From a bacterium (GTDB taxonomy: Archaea > Nanoarchaeota > Nanoarchaeia > Woesearchaeales > UBA10216), in contig JAAGZO010001080.1 in the NCBI GenBank assembly GCA_024206195.1, forward strand, positions 1 through 24,576: a stretch of DNA of 24,576 bases, read 5' to 3'. The position numbers were made by a program, and so were the translations under genes. Under the pieces are notes generated by a model that was not told the origin of the DNA, searched no databases, and worked only from the letters and a program-made list of their open reading frames with translations. Shown piece after piece: positions 13,559 through 21,461 of the stretch; position 1 is the stretch's first letter, and each line of letters starts with the position of its first letter.

Positions 13559-14107
13559 TTATGGATTACAACATTTACAATCTTCACTAAAGCAAAAGCA
13601 TTCTGGTTCATAGTATTCCTTTGAGTGCTTACATGATGGGCAACATTCAGGTGGCTCTGTTCCTTCATGGATGTAGCCACACTTTGAACACTTCCATCTT
13701 ATCGGCTTGTCTCTCTTGAAAACCGTGCCATTTTCAACCATTTCAAGAAGTTTTTTGTATCTTTTTTCGTGCTGTTCCTCTACTTCAGATACCTCTTTGA
13801 AAAGTTTTGCTGCAACAGCATGACCTTCTTCTTCTGCATCCTTCTGCATTTGAGGATACATCTCAGTATTTTCAAAGTGCTCTCCTTCGATTGCAGCCTT
13901 AAGATTGTCCTTTGTGCTTCCAATGCCCTGCAAAAGCTTGAATTCATCCTTTGCATGCTGAATCTCATTCATAGCAGTCTCTTCAAAGATCTTGGCTATA
14001 TATAGAAAGCCCTCTTTTTGCGCAACCTTTGCAAAATATGTGTATTTATTTCTTGCCTGGCTCTCACCAGCAAATGCTGTTTTCAGATTTTCTTCGGTTT
14101 TTGACAT
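13559..14107 (-). CDS. rbr: Rubrerythrin with a Cys-rich C-terminal tail
   Basis: Non-haem di-iron peroxidase that reduces hydrogen peroxide. The four-helix domain has the two ferritin-like iron motifs (GESQARNKY with Glu15 and E48-x2-H51; then EGEH...YPQM and EEQHEKRY). The C-terminal rubredoxin domain has CSKCGY and CCPSC. After it comes an extra tail with five cysteines at 170, 172, 177, 179 and 180 (ECFCFSEDCKCC), which I do not know from standard rubrerythrins. The start is ATG 14107, because GGGGTGA immediately before it is the ribosome site; GTG 14116 would lie within that site. It lies between hxlR and dfx in one operon. Confidence 0.95.
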   Translation of the reverse strand: MSKTEENLKTAFAGESQARNKYTYFAKVAQKEGFLYIAKIFEETAMNEIQHAKDEFKLLQGIGSTKDNLKAAIEGEHFENTEMYPQMQKDAEEEGHAVAAKLFKEVSEVEEQHEKRYKKLLEMVENGTVFKRDKPIRWKCSKCGYIHEGTEPPECCPSCKHSKEYYEPECFCFSEDCKCCNP

Positions 14108-14121
14108 TTTATTCACCCCAC

Positions 14122-14481
14122 TTATAGTTTACATGCCCTGCAGTCTCTTGCGCTGCAGGTTTTATTATCAATATTCCACGTTAGTGCCCACTGCTTGATG
14201 TTCTTTATAATTTTTATGAATTCCCTGCCTCTTGGAGTTAATGCATACTCACATTTTACAGGGAATTTTTTTGAGTCAACGCGCTTGGTTATCAGTTTCT
14301 TTTTCTCCATCTCTCTTAATCTTAATGAAAGCATCTTAGGGGTTATTCCTGGCAATGCTTTTTTTAATCGTGAATAACGCTTTAGTTTTGACCTGCCTTT
14401 ATACAATTCAAGCAGAATCAGCAGCGTCCATTTCTTCCCGATAAAATCAACTGTCCTGTAAACTGTGCAATTTTTGTTCAT
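14122..14481 (-). CDS. HxlR-family winged-helix regulator, probable redox sensor
   Basis: DNA-binding protein of 119 aa. The N-terminal CTVYRTVDFIGKKWTLLILL (Cys5 onward) is the HxlR signature; the winged helix continues with PGITPKMLSLRLREMEKKKL and YALTPRGREF. In bacterial relatives such as YodB and HypR, a Cys at this N-terminal position senses oxidants or electrophiles, so Cys5 is a likely switch. The C-terminus adds three more cysteines at 109, 114 and 117. It is the first gene of the rbr-dfx-nth operon, and its promoter region also serves the divergent ferredoxin unit, suggesting autoregulation and control of both sides (inference). Confidence 0.92.
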   Translation of the reverse strand: MNKNCTVYRTVDFIGKKWTLLILLELYKGRSKLKRYSRLKKALPGITPKMLSLRLREMEKKKLITKRVDSKKFPVKCEYALTPRGREFIKIIKNIKQWALTWNIDNKTCSARDCRACKL

Positions 14482-14503
14482 TGTATACTTTAGGAAACCT
14501 CTA

Positions 14504-14513
14504 CTTATATAAA
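14504..14513 (-). promoter_or_regulatory. TATA box for the hxlR-rbr-dfx-nth operon
   Basis: The minus strand reads TTTATATAAG, centred 27 bp before the hxlR ATG, so the message is probably leaderless. The surrounding CTTATATAAATAAG (14504-14517) is near-palindromic and could double as an operator. Confidence 0.6.
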
Positions 14514-14521
14514 TAAGTATC

Positions 14522-14532
14522 TATTATATACC
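14522..14532 (+). promoter_or_regulatory. TATA box for the 41-aa protein and ferredoxin genes
   Basis: TATTATATACC lies about 26 bp before the GGGGTGA ribosome site at 14553-14559. It lies within 20 bp of the divergent hxlR TATA box, so one bound regulator could block both. Confidence 0.5.
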
Positions 14533-14563
14533 TTATATCAAAAAGATACAAAGGGGTGAAAAT

Positions 14564-14689
14564 ATGTCATTTTGGTTTGACGATTTGGAAAAAGACCTTA
14601 AAGAACTTTACACCGACGAAGACTTGGAAGCAGATGAAATCTCTCCAAGGGAAGCAGCATTTATTGAAGGATATCTGGAAGAAGAGTAA
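14564..14689 (+). CDS. Acidic 41-aa protein upstream of a ferredoxin gene
   Basis: A short gene with GGGGTGA 4 bases before its ATG; its TAA is followed directly by the ATG of the ferredoxin-domain gene (TAAATG), so the two are tightly coupled. The product begins MSFWFDDLEKDLKELY and ends EISPREAAFIEGYLEEE, strongly acidic and predicted helical, with no cysteine and no signal peptide. I do not know a named family. The coupling suggests it binds or regulates the ferredoxin protein. Strong translation signals and the clean junction argue that it is real despite its length. Confidence 0.75.
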   Translation: MSFWFDDLEKDLKELYTDEDLEADEISPREAAFIEGYLEEE

Positions 14690-15508
14690 ATGGTAAAAAG
14701 AGACATTATCTACATTGATGAAACAAAGTGTAATGGTTGCGGCAAGTGCGTACCGAACTGTCCTGAAGGTGCTCTGCAAATAATAGACAACAAAGCGAGA
14801 CTTGTCAGCGATTTATTCTGTGACGGACTAGGGGCATGCATAGGACATTGTCCGCAAGGAGCCATTACTATCGAGAAAAGGGATGCAGAGCCTTACAATG
14901 AAAAAAAGGTAATGAAGAATATTGTAAAGCACGGCGAAAATACAATCAAGGCGCACCTGAAACATCTTAAGGATCATAATGAGCTCGCGTATCTCAAGGA
15001 AGCAAAGGAATGCCTGAGTGATCACAAAATAAAAATCAAGGAAGATACTCTGCCCTGTGGTTGTCCAGGAACGCATCTGAGAAAAACACCCGAGTTTAAG
15101 AGCATTGGACAGGACTCTGCGCTAAGGCAGTGGCCTATCCAGCTCAGATTAGTTCCAGCAAATGCTATATTCTTTGAAAATGCAGATCTGCTTGTTTCAT
15201 CTGACTGCGTTCCTTTTGCAAATGCAAGGTTTCACAAAGAGTTATTAAAAGGAAAAGCGCTTGTAATTGGATGCCCCAAGCTGGATGAACTTGCAATTGG
15301 ACGTTCAAAGCCGAATATCATTGAAGATTATGAGGAAAAGCTAACTGAGATCTTCAAGAACAACAATGTGAAGAGTGTGACAGTTGCTACAATGGAAGTT
15401 CCGTGCTGTTATGGGATGTATACTACAGTTGATGCTGCAATCAAGAAAAGCGGCAAGAACATCCCATTGAAGAATGTGGTTACTGGTATTGACGGGGCAT
15501 TTAAATAG
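14690..15508 (+). CDS. Two-cluster ferredoxin-domain iron-sulfur protein, 272 aa
   Basis: The N-terminal ferredoxin domain has one full [4Fe-4S] motif (Cys14, 17, 20, 24) and a second, variant motif CDGLGACIGHCP (Cys44, 50, 54) with a five-residue gap that is typical of this family as I recall it. The remainder carries LPCGCPG at about 122-128, the conserved QWPIQLRLVPANAIFF, DCVPFANARFHKELLKGKAL, IGCPKLD and EVPCCYG. Such proteins are common in anaerobes next to redox regulators and are thought to be electron carriers or redox sensors; the precise reaction is unknown. Divergent from hxlR-rbr-dfx-nth, it may supply electrons for peroxide and superoxide reduction (inference). Confidence 0.88.
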   Translation: MVKRDIIYIDETKCNGCGKCVPNCPEGALQIIDNKARLVSDLFCDGLGACIGHCPQGAITIEKRDAEPYNEKKVMKNIVKHGENTIKAHLKHLKDHNELAYLKEAKECLSDHKIKIKEDTLPCGCPGTHLRKTPEFKSIGQDSALRQWPIQLRLVPANAIFFENADLLVSSDCVPFANARFHKELLKGKALVIGCPKLDELAIGRSKPNIIEDYEEKLTEIFKNNNVKSVTVATMEVPCCYGMYTTVDAAIKKSGKNIPLKNVVTGIDGAFK

Positions 15509-15597
15509 CTTATTCTTAGCACTTTAAGGTGTTGGGATAAATAATGAGTTTTCTTTTTAAATTATAGTGATTTGTCTCTTTCTGATAATAAACAATG

Positions 15598-15606
15598 TTT
15601 AAATAG
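15598..15606 (+). promoter_or_regulatory. TATA box for the secreted 249-aa protein
   Basis: TTTAAATAG, predicting a start near 15628 and a leader of about 38 nt that contains GGGGTGA at 15653-15659. Confidence 0.5.
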
Positions 15607-15665
15607 TATTTATTATGTTGGTATAAACTATTAAAAAAATATTGAAAAACTCGGGGTGAAAATAT

Positions 15666-16415
15666 ATGAAAAAACTATTTGTTTTGCTAACTTTATTTAG
15701 CATATTAATGATTTCTGCAGTTCTTGCAGATACAGTTACAATAAGACCTGATGGTCAGGGAAACTATTCAGAATGGGTGACTCTTGGCTGCAGTGCAGGA
15801 AGTAGCGAATGGCAGTGCGTTGATGAAACGACTCCAGCCCCTGCAGACAAGGTATACACAAACCTTGCAAATAAGAAAGAATCATTCACTTTTAGCAACA
15901 CGGGACTTTCTACAGAGACCATAAACAGCGTAACATTGTATTACTATAGTGCTGCTTACGGTATATTTAAATTTAAGGTACAGCCGCTGGTTAGAGCAGG
16001 CGGTACTGACTACCTAGGTCCTTTAATGAACCTTGGATGGTTCTGGCAATACAGAAACCAGGTTTACACAACAAACCCTGCAACAGGAAATGCATGGACA
16101 GTAGCTGAAGTTGATGCCTTAGAAGCTGGAATGAAGTCCTACAGCGCATGGTTTGGTGGTCAGATTGCACAGATGTATGCGGTTGTTGATTATACAGCAT
16201 CAACACCAGAAGATTCATGCACAGACTCTGACTACTCTATGTGGATACCAGGGAATGTTACAGGGTATGACGACGGAGAACCATACGCAAACCTCGATGT
16301 CTGCCTTAATGCAACAATAGTTGTTGAGAACTATTGCAGTGGAAGCAACCCAAATAGCTTCGAATATGACTGTGCAATTAACTCAACAACCTGTTCGTCA
16401 GGAGCTTGCGTATAA
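15666..16415 (+). CDS. Secreted surface protein with Cys-rich C-terminal domain
   Basis: A Sec signal peptide covers about residues 1-21 (KKLF, hydrophobic core, cleavage likely after VLA). The N-terminal domain, roughly 22-165, starts VTIRPDGQGNYSEWVTLGC and contains ESFTFSNTGLSTETINSVTL, a beta-rich pattern I associate with surface proteins of DPANN genomes. The C-terminal 80 residues hold DSCTDSDYSMWIPGNVTGYD and end NSTTCSSGACV, with evenly spaced Cys suggesting disulfides and several N-x-S/T sites that could be glycosylated. Probably an exported adhesin or cell-surface component; function not established. It ends at a strong T-rich terminator. Confidence 0.8.
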   Translation: MKKLFVLLTLFSILMISAVLADTVTIRPDGQGNYSEWVTLGCSAGSSEWQCVDETTPAPADKVYTNLANKKESFTFSNTGLSTETINSVTLYYYSAAYGIFKFKVQPLVRAGGTDYLGPLMNLGWFWQYRNQVYTTNPATGNAWTVAEVDALEAGMKSYSAWFGGQIAQMYAVVDYTASTPEDSCTDSDYSMWIPGNVTGYDDGEPYANLDVCLNATIVVENYCSGSNPNSFEYDCAINSTTCSSGACV

Positions 16416-16422
16416 AAACGCA

Positions 16423-16446
16423 ATTTTTTTCTTTTTTTCTTCTTCT
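16423..16446 (+). terminator. Poly-T terminator
   Basis: About 20 T in 24 bases (runs of 7, 7 and shorter), right after the secreted-protein stop. No hairpin is needed for archaeal termination. Confidence 0.7.
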
Positions 16447-16457
16447 ATAAACCGCAA

Positions 16458-16468
16458 CTTATAAATAC
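16458..16468 (+). promoter_or_regulatory. TATA box for the three-domain lipoprotein
   Basis: CTTATAAATAC centred 29 bp before ATG 16492; it favours that ATG over the TTG at 16480. Confidence 0.6.
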
Positions 16469-16491
16469 AGCAAAAGTCTTTGAAGAGTAAA

Positions 16492-17652
16492 ATGAAACAA
16501 ACAATAATAATTCTAATAATTACTGCGCTTGTTCTTACAAGCTGTGCAGATGAAGACACTGCAATTGCAGATGCCCAGGGCTTTGCATCGGCGTGGAACA
16601 GTCAGGACTGGGAAACTCTGTACACTCATTTCTCAAGTGATCTGAAGGCTCTCAGAAGTCAAGAAGACTTTACGAAATTCTTGATTGCTTCAGGTGCAGA
16701 AAACACAACTGTAAGATATGATAAAGGCGAAGCAAGGGGAGAAGAGGTTTATGTATACTATATTTTCTCAGAAGGCTACACATTCGATCCTAATGGCGCA
16801 GTACACATGATACATGAGAAAGGTATGTGGAGAATAGATGGATTCAAAGCGTTCTTCACTTCAAATTGTGTTGTAAATTGTGATGATGCAAATTTGTGCA
16901 CTACGGATGTATGTACCAGCAATACAGATTTCATTTGCGAAAACAACATAATTGAAAACTGTGATGGAAATCACATCTGCGAAGAAGGAGAGTTCCCACA
17001 ATCAGGCGACTGTCCTGTTTGTGATGATAATGATGACTGCACTAATGATGGCTATAATTATGAAACAGGAAGGTGTACAGTGGACCTTATTGAGGGCTGC
17101 TACGAAGAAAAATATGAAGTAGAAGAAGAACCTTCATTTACAGAGCTGGAGATTCAAGCGCTTGATCTCGAAGCAACTTATGCAGACAGCTACACCATGT
17201 CTGACTTCTTGCGTGCTTTTACAGATGGAGACCTTATAGTTCTAGGGCAAAACGCACCAGGAATTGATGCAGTAAGTGGAATACTTATTGCAACCAAAAT
17301 GAATGTTGAAGGTGTAAAGCTTGAATCTGTTATGGATACTGAAATCTCTGACTTAACTGATCACAGCGCTATTCTTGTTGGAAGTCCATGTGTTAATAAG
17401 TTCATTGCAGCACTATTGAGCGTGGATCTCGATGAATGTGATGAGTATACCTACTCAAGATTTAATGAAGGAGAAGGTATTATTGAAATATATGAAAACG
17501 AAGGAGAAGTTTATATCATTGTAGTTGGATATACTCCAACAGACACAAGAAACGCTGCAAGAGTGCTGTCCAACTTTGATGAATACAACCTTCTTGGAAA
17601 CAAGTGCATAGTTAAGGGTTCAAGCGCAAACTGTAGGACAGAAGATGATTAG
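16492..17652 (+). CDS. Three-part lipoprotein: NTF2-like domain, Cys-rich module, S-layer-like domain
   Basis: A 386-residue surface lipoprotein with signal ITALVLTSC and lipid Cys18. Residues about 25-125 look like an NTF2/SnoaL or lumazine-binding fold (SAWNSQDWETLYTHFSSDLK ... GMWRIDGFKAF). Residues about 126-205 form a module with more than ten Cys in EGF- or toxin-like spacing (NCDDANLCTTDVC, CPVCDDNDDC). After an acidic linker, residues about 230-386 contain DLIVLGQNAPGIDAVSGILI, ILVGSPCVNK, GEGIIEIYENEGEVYIIVVG and TRNAARVLSNFDEYNLLGNK, matching the C-terminal domain of archaeal S-layer-type proteins. It probably anchors to or forms part of the envelope. The 3' end overlaps the next membrane-protein gene by 8 bp. 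Confidence 0.85.
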   Translation: MKQTIIILIITALVLTSCADEDTAIADAQGFASAWNSQDWETLYTHFSSDLKALRSQEDFTKFLIASGAENTTVRYDKGEARGEEVYVYYIFSEGYTFDPNGAVHMIHEKGMWRIDGFKAFFTSNCVVNCDDANLCTTDVCTSNTDFICENNIIENCDGNHICEEGEFPQSGDCPVCDDNDDCTNDGYNYETGRCTVDLIEGCYEEKYEVEEEPSFTELEIQALDLEATYADSYTMSDFLRAFTDGDLIVLGQNAPGIDAVSGILIATKMNVEGVKLESVMDTEISDLTDHSAILVGSPCVNKFIAALLSVDLDECDEYTYSRFNEGEGIIEIYENEGEVYIIVVGYTPTDTRNAARVLSNFDEYNLLGNKCIVKGSSANCRTEDD

Positions 17653-18679
17653 GAAAAAAACAAATTTTGATTATTTTATTCGAAATATTGAAGCCAGCGG
17701 ATTATTAGAGAACTTTCTTGTTTCTGCCGTTGTTTCCATCATACTGATTCGTTTCTTTTTAAGTGTCACAGGCTATCCTCAGCTTGGCGGTGAAACACTT
17801 CATATAGCTCACATGCTGTGGGGTGGCTTGCTTATGATGGTTGCAATACTGCTTCTCTTAGGATTCCTTAACAGAGAGATAAAGATTGCAGCCAGTGTTA
17901 TCGGCGGAATTGGCTTTGGTGTATTCATTGATGAACTTGGAAAGTTCATAACACATAACCATAACTACTTTTTCCAGCCAAGTGTTGCAATTATTTACCT
18001 GATATTAATTATTTTATTCCTCATAATGCTCATGAGCGAGAGATTCCGCAAACTTTCTGATAAAAGCTATGCAATCAATGCTCTAGAGGCAACAAAAGAG
18101 GTTGTTTTGGAAGACCTTGACACAAAAGAGAAGAAGAGGGCGCTAATGCTGCTTGAAAAGAGCGACAAAAAGAATCCTGCAGTTATTGCGCTTAAGAAGA
18201 TGTTGAAGAGTATCAGGTCAAAGAAGGAGCCAAATCCAAACGTATTAGTGCGTCTAAAGCGTTTCTCAAGCAGATTATACAACAAAATAATGTCCAATGA
18301 AACATTTAGAAATGTTTTCTTGGTTTTGTTCATACTGGTTTCTATTCTTAATATTGTGCAAGCAATCTTTTTAGAAAGCCTCTTTGGACTGCCGTCTGGA
18401 GACCCTTTGATTCAAACCGGGCGCCTGGTCTCTACTGGCATATCCTGGATTTTTATCATTGCAGGCGCGTATTTGATATTGCACAAACGCTTTTTAGAGG
18501 GTTATAACAGGTTCAAGATTGCAACGCTTATTCATATCTTCATAACACAATTCTTTATCTTTTACAGGGGTGAGCCAATAGCTAATGTTGGTCTAATGGT
18601 AAACATTATAACCTTAGGCATAGTAAAGTTCTCTATTGAGCAGGAAACAGTTGTGGAACAAAAAAAATTTAAATCATGA
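17645..18679 (+). CDS. Conserved multi-pass membrane protein, 344 aa
   Basis: About seven or eight hydrophobic helices in two blocks (residues about 20-130 and 215-330), separated by a charged cytoplasmic-looking helical segment with many Lys/Glu (LDTKEKKRALMLLEKSDKKN). The conserved block YPQLGGETLHIAHMLWGGLL and the following GGIGFGVFIDELGKFITHNH recur, as I recall, in uncharacterised membrane proteins of bacteria and archaea; the His, Glu, Asp and Lys residues within it would sit in or near the membrane. Function unknown. It starts inside the last codons of the S-layer-like lipoprotein gene (8-bp overlap), so the two products may work together. Confidence 0.8.
   Translation: MIRKKTNFDYFIRNIEASGLLENFLVSAVVSIILIRFFLSVTGYPQLGGETLHIAHMLWGGLLMMVAILLLLGFLNREIKIAASVIGGIGFGVFIDELGKFITHNHNYFFQPSVAIIYLILIILFLIMLMSERFRKLSDKSYAINALEATKEVVLEDLDTKEKKRALMLLEKSDKKNPAVIALKKMLKSIRSKKEPNPNVLVRLKRFSSRLYNKIMSNETFRNVFLVLFILVSILNIVQAIFLESLFGLPSGDPLIQTGRLVSTGISWIFIIAGAYLILHKRFLEGYNRFKIATLIHIFITQFFIFYRGEPIANVGLMVNIITLGIVKFSIEQETVVEQKKFKS
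18667..18675 (+). promoter_or_regulatory. TATA box for the zinc-ribbon gene
   Basis: ATTTAAATC inside the last codons of the membrane-protein gene, about 25 bp before the GAGGTGAT ribosome site at 18696-18703. A 7-bp inverted repeat, AATCATG/CATGATT, follows at 18672-18690. Confidence 0.5.
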
Positions 18680-18707
18680 GATCCATGATTCATATGAGGT
18701 GATTTGA

Positions 18708-19103
18708 TTGAAGAAACCGGAAAGTATGGATGAATGTATATATTTCACTCAGCGTGATATTGATGGCGGAGAAGCCATGGTATGGGTATTCAAACAAGAG
18801 TGTCCTAAGTGCAAGAAAGCAATTATGGGCAAACCAATTGGCGATAATGGTAAGGTAAAGGTAAGAGCAAAAGAATATGTTTGCCCTGAATGCGGCTATA
18901 CTGTTGAAAAGCAGGAATATGAAGAAGGTCTGACTGCATGCGCTGAATACACATGTCCAAAGTGCAAGAATCAAGGAGAGTTACAAGTCCCATTCAAGAG
19001 AAAGAACATAGATGGAGTATTGACACTAAGACTTCAGTGCGAGAAATGTGAATGTAACCTTGACATCACAAAGAAAATGAAGGAGAAGAAAAAGAAAAAA
19101 TAG
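18708..19103 (+). CDS. Zinc-ribbon protein, 131 aa
   Basis: Four Cys pairs are visible (CPKCKK, CPECGY, CPKCKN, CEKCEC), enough for two zinc ribbons. The opening PESMDECIYFTQRDIDGG and RAKEYVCPECGY are conserved in archaeal homologues as I remember them, but no function is assigned. It ends in a lysine run (KKMKEKKKKK), which suggests nucleic acid or ribosome binding. The start is TTG at 18708, supported by GAGGTGAT four bases before it; the ATG at 18726 is too far from that site. Immediately upstream of metG, which has its own TATA box. Confidence 0.8.
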   Translation: MKKPESMDECIYFTQRDIDGGEAMVWVFKQECPKCKKAIMGKPIGDNGKVKVRAKEYVCPECGYTVEKQEYEEGLTACAEYTCPKCKNQGELQVPFKRKNIDGVLTLRLQCEKCECNLDITKKMKEKKKKK

Positions 19104-19111
19104 TTAAATAG
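19103..19111 (+). promoter_or_regulatory. TATA box for metG
   Basis: GTTAAATAG centred 27 bp before GTG 19134, supporting the GTG as start of a leaderless message. Confidence 0.5.
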
Positions 19112-19133
19112 TCATATAACACTGTTCTTTAAG

Positions 19134-21206
19134 GTGAGTAAATTCAAGAAGAAAATATTAGTAACAGCTGCACTACCGTATGCAAACGGTCCAATACATA
19201 TAGGACATGTTTTGGAGTATGTACAGGCTGATGTATTTGTTCGCTTTCTTAGATTAAAGAATAAAGAGGTTATCTACATCTGTGCTGATGACACTCATGG
19301 TACGCCAATAGAGCTCAATGCCAAAAAACAGGGAATAAAGCCTGAAGAGCTTATTGCAAAGTATCACAAGGAGCACAAAAAGGACTTTGATGATTTCCTG
19401 ATAAGCTTTGATAATTATTATACGTCAAATTCTCCGGAAAACAGGCATTACAGTGACTTTGTCTTCAACAAACTGAAAGAAGAAGGACACATCTACCAAA
19501 AAGATTTAGAGCTGGCCCATTGTAAGAAATGCAAGAGGTTTCTGCCTGACAGATTTGTAAAAGGAACATGCCCTAAATGTGGTGCAGAAGACCAGTACGG
19601 AGATGTATGCGAGAAATGCAATGCAGCATACAAAACAACTGACCTAAAAAAGCCCTACTGCACAATTTGCCGCGAGAAACCAGAAAGAAAGAAGTCAAAT
19701 CACTACTTCTTCAAACTGAGCGATTTCTCTGACAAGCTGAAGAAATGGATTGCAGAAAATGATAATCTCCAGAAGGAAACAAAGAACTTTGTGCTGAACT
19801 GGATCAAGGAAGGGCTAGAAGACTGGTGCATAAGCAGGGACGGCCCTTATTTTGGCTTTAATATCCCTGGAGAAAAGGACAAATATTACTATGTATGGCT
19901 TGATGCACCAATAAGCTACATTGCAAGCGCTGATAATTACTGCAAAAAAAAGAAATGCAATGTTGATGACTATCTGCATGGCAAAGACTCTTCTATAATA
20001 CACTTTATAGGAAAGGACATAACATACTTTCACTTTTTGTTCTGGCCTGCAATGCTAACAGGAGTTGGATTTAACCTGCCTGAATGCATAAATGTGCACG
20101 GCTTTGTGACAGTTAATGGGGAAAAGATGTCTAAATCAAGGGGAACATACCTCACTGCAAGGGATTACCTGAAAGAGCTTAACCCAGAATATCTAAGGTT
20201 TTACTATTCAGCAAACCTGAGCAGGACAACAGGGGATATTGATCTTGATTATGAGGACTTCAAGAACAAGGTGAACAGTGATTTAGTTGGAAATCTCGCT
20301 AATTTTGCATACAGGACACTGAGTTTTATCAACAGCAACTTTGATTCAAAGATCGCAGGTATTGCTTCTGAGAAAAAGATTGAAAAAGAAATTGAAAAAT
20401 TATTCAAAGAGGTTGAAGCTTCTTATGATAACTGCAATTTCAGGGAAGTGATACAGAAAATACTTGAGATAAGTGCAATTGGCAACAAGTATTTCCAGGA
20501 AAAAGAACCATGGAAGCTTATAAAAGAGGACAAAAAGGAATGCAGCGAAGTATGTGGCTTTGCAGCAAACATTGTAAAGAACCTTTCAATACTGATTAAT
20601 CCTGTTTTGCCTGCTTTTGCAGAAAATGTGCAGAAACAGCTTAATGTAAAGAATCTTTCATTTGATGATCTTAATTTTGAACTCAAGAACCACAAGATAA
20701 ACAAGGCAGAGATAGTCCTGAAGAAGGTTGAGAAGGATATCTTCTCTGTTGATGAGTTTCCTTTGAATCTCAAAGTAGCAAAGATAACTGATGTTGATGA
20801 TATCGAAGGGGCAGATAAGCTCTACAAGCTCCAGATTGATCTTGGAGAGAAGAGACAGCTTGTTGCAGGCATTAAAGAGTTCTACAAGAAGGATGAATTA
20901 AAAGGAAGGAAGATTATTGTTGTTTCAAACATGAAGCCAGCTAAATTAAGGGGCGTTGAAAGCAATGGTATGTTGCTGGCTGCAGGAAAAAGTGATTGTG
21001 TTTTGCTTGAGGCACCAAAATCCAAGCCTGGCGATGTTGTTACAGCAGGTAATCTTAAGAATTCAGAGAAACAAGTGACATTTGATGAGTTCTTAAAGCT
21101 GAAGATACTGATAAAAGACAAGAAAGCGGTTTATCAGGGCAATATTCTGAAAACTGAAAAAGAAGAAATAAGTGCCAACATAAAAGACGGCACAAGGGTT
21201 TGTTAG
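19134..21206 (+). CDS. metG: Methionyl-tRNA synthetase with fused C-terminal tRNA-binding domain
   Basis: Class I synthetase that charges tRNA-Met, 690 aa. HIGH is at 22-25 and KMSKS at 331-335. Between them is a connective peptide with four CxxC knuckles (Cys130/133, 146/149, 159/162, 176/179), enough for two zinc ions. The anticodon-binding helical domain follows, and residues about 580-690 form an EMAPII/Arc1p-like OB fold ([20 protein letters not shown] ... [20 protein letters not shown]). In many archaea this last domain is a separate protein, so the fusion is noteworthy but known. The start is GTG with N-terminus [19 protein letters not shown]. Its stop overlaps the convergent DUF6485 stop by 4 bp. 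Confidence 0.97.
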   Translation: MSKFKKKILVTAALPYANGPIHIGHVLEYVQADVFVRFLRLKNKEVIYICADDTHGTPIELNAKKQGIKPEELIAKYHKEHKKDFDDFLISFDNYYTSNSPENRHYSDFVFNKLKEEGHIYQKDLELAHCKKCKRFLPDRFVKGTCPKCGAEDQYGDVCEKCNAAYKTTDLKKPYCTICREKPERKKSNHYFFKLSDFSDKLKKWIAENDNLQKETKNFVLNWIKEGLEDWCISRDGPYFGFNIPGEKDKYYYVWLDAPISYIASADNYCKKKKCNVDDYLHGKDSSIIHFIGKDITYFHFLFWPAMLTGVGFNLPECINVHGFVTVNGEKMSKSRGTYLTARDYLKELNPEYLRFYYSANLSRTTGDIDLDYEDFKNKVNSDLVGNLANFAYRTLSFINSNFDSKIAGIASEKKIEKEIEKLFKEVEASYDNCNFREVIQKILEISAIGNKYFQEKEPWKLIKEDKKECSEVCGFAANIVKNLSILINPVLPAFAENVQKQLNVKNLSFDDLNFELKNHKINKAEIVLKKVEKDIFSVDEFPLNLKVAKITDVDDIEGADKLYKLQIDLGEKRQLVAGIKEFYKKDELKGRKIIVVSNMKPAKLRGVESNGMLLAAGKSDCVLLEAPKSKPGDVVTAGNLKNSEKQVTFDEFLKLKILIKDKKAVYQGNILKTEKEEISANIKDGTRVC

Positions 21207-21400
21207 CTGTTTATTTCTACGAACTTCTTTATTGATCTGTCATATGTTTTTTCCACGTCATCAGGGAAGCAGCATGCTGGCAGTTCTTCATTGCTTAAAT
21301 GATATTTAATGCATTCGCAGCACTTTCCCTTTCTCGAACACGATGCATAAGTGCAATTGCAGTTCTTTTTGTTTTCTTCCTGGTTAGCACAATCTATCAT
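21203..21400 (-). CDS. DUF6485 family Cys-rich protein
   Basis: A 65-residue protein with seven-plus cysteines: [20 protein letters not shown], then [11 protein letters not shown] and LPACCFP, ending with [11 protein letters not shown]. This matches, from memory, the DUF6485 family of small putative metal-binding proteins in anaerobes. The start is ATG 21400, as GGTGAT (21404-21409) lies four bases before it. A longer frame from 21478 would include the promoter. Transcribed from the shared TATA element at 21431-21441, divergent from the symporter gene. Function unknown; the Cys pattern suggests iron-sulfur or zinc binding. Confidence 0.85.
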   Translation of the reverse strand: MIDCANQEENKKNCNCTYASCSRKGKCCECIKYHLSNEELPACCFPDDVEKTYDRSIKKFVEINS

Positions 21401-21430
21401 TCTATCACCACAAAAATATGAGTAAGAAAG

Positions 21431-21441
21431 CTTTATATAAG
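21431..21441. promoter_or_regulatory. Shared bidirectional TATA element
   Basis: CTTTATATAAG has a palindromic core TTATATAA. Rightward, its centre is 26 bp before ATG 21462 (leaderless). Leftward, it predicts a start near 21410, 10 nt before the DUF6485 ATG. No other TATA-like box is visible in the 61-bp gap. Confidence 0.6.
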
Positions 21442-21461
21442 TTGTTGTTTCTGAAAGATGA

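Noticed and set aside
18672..18690. Inverted repeat AATCATG/CATGATT over the stop codon of the membrane-protein gene
   Set aside because: Only 7 bp, AT-rich, not followed by a T tract, and not repeated elsewhere; possible operator but not enough to call.
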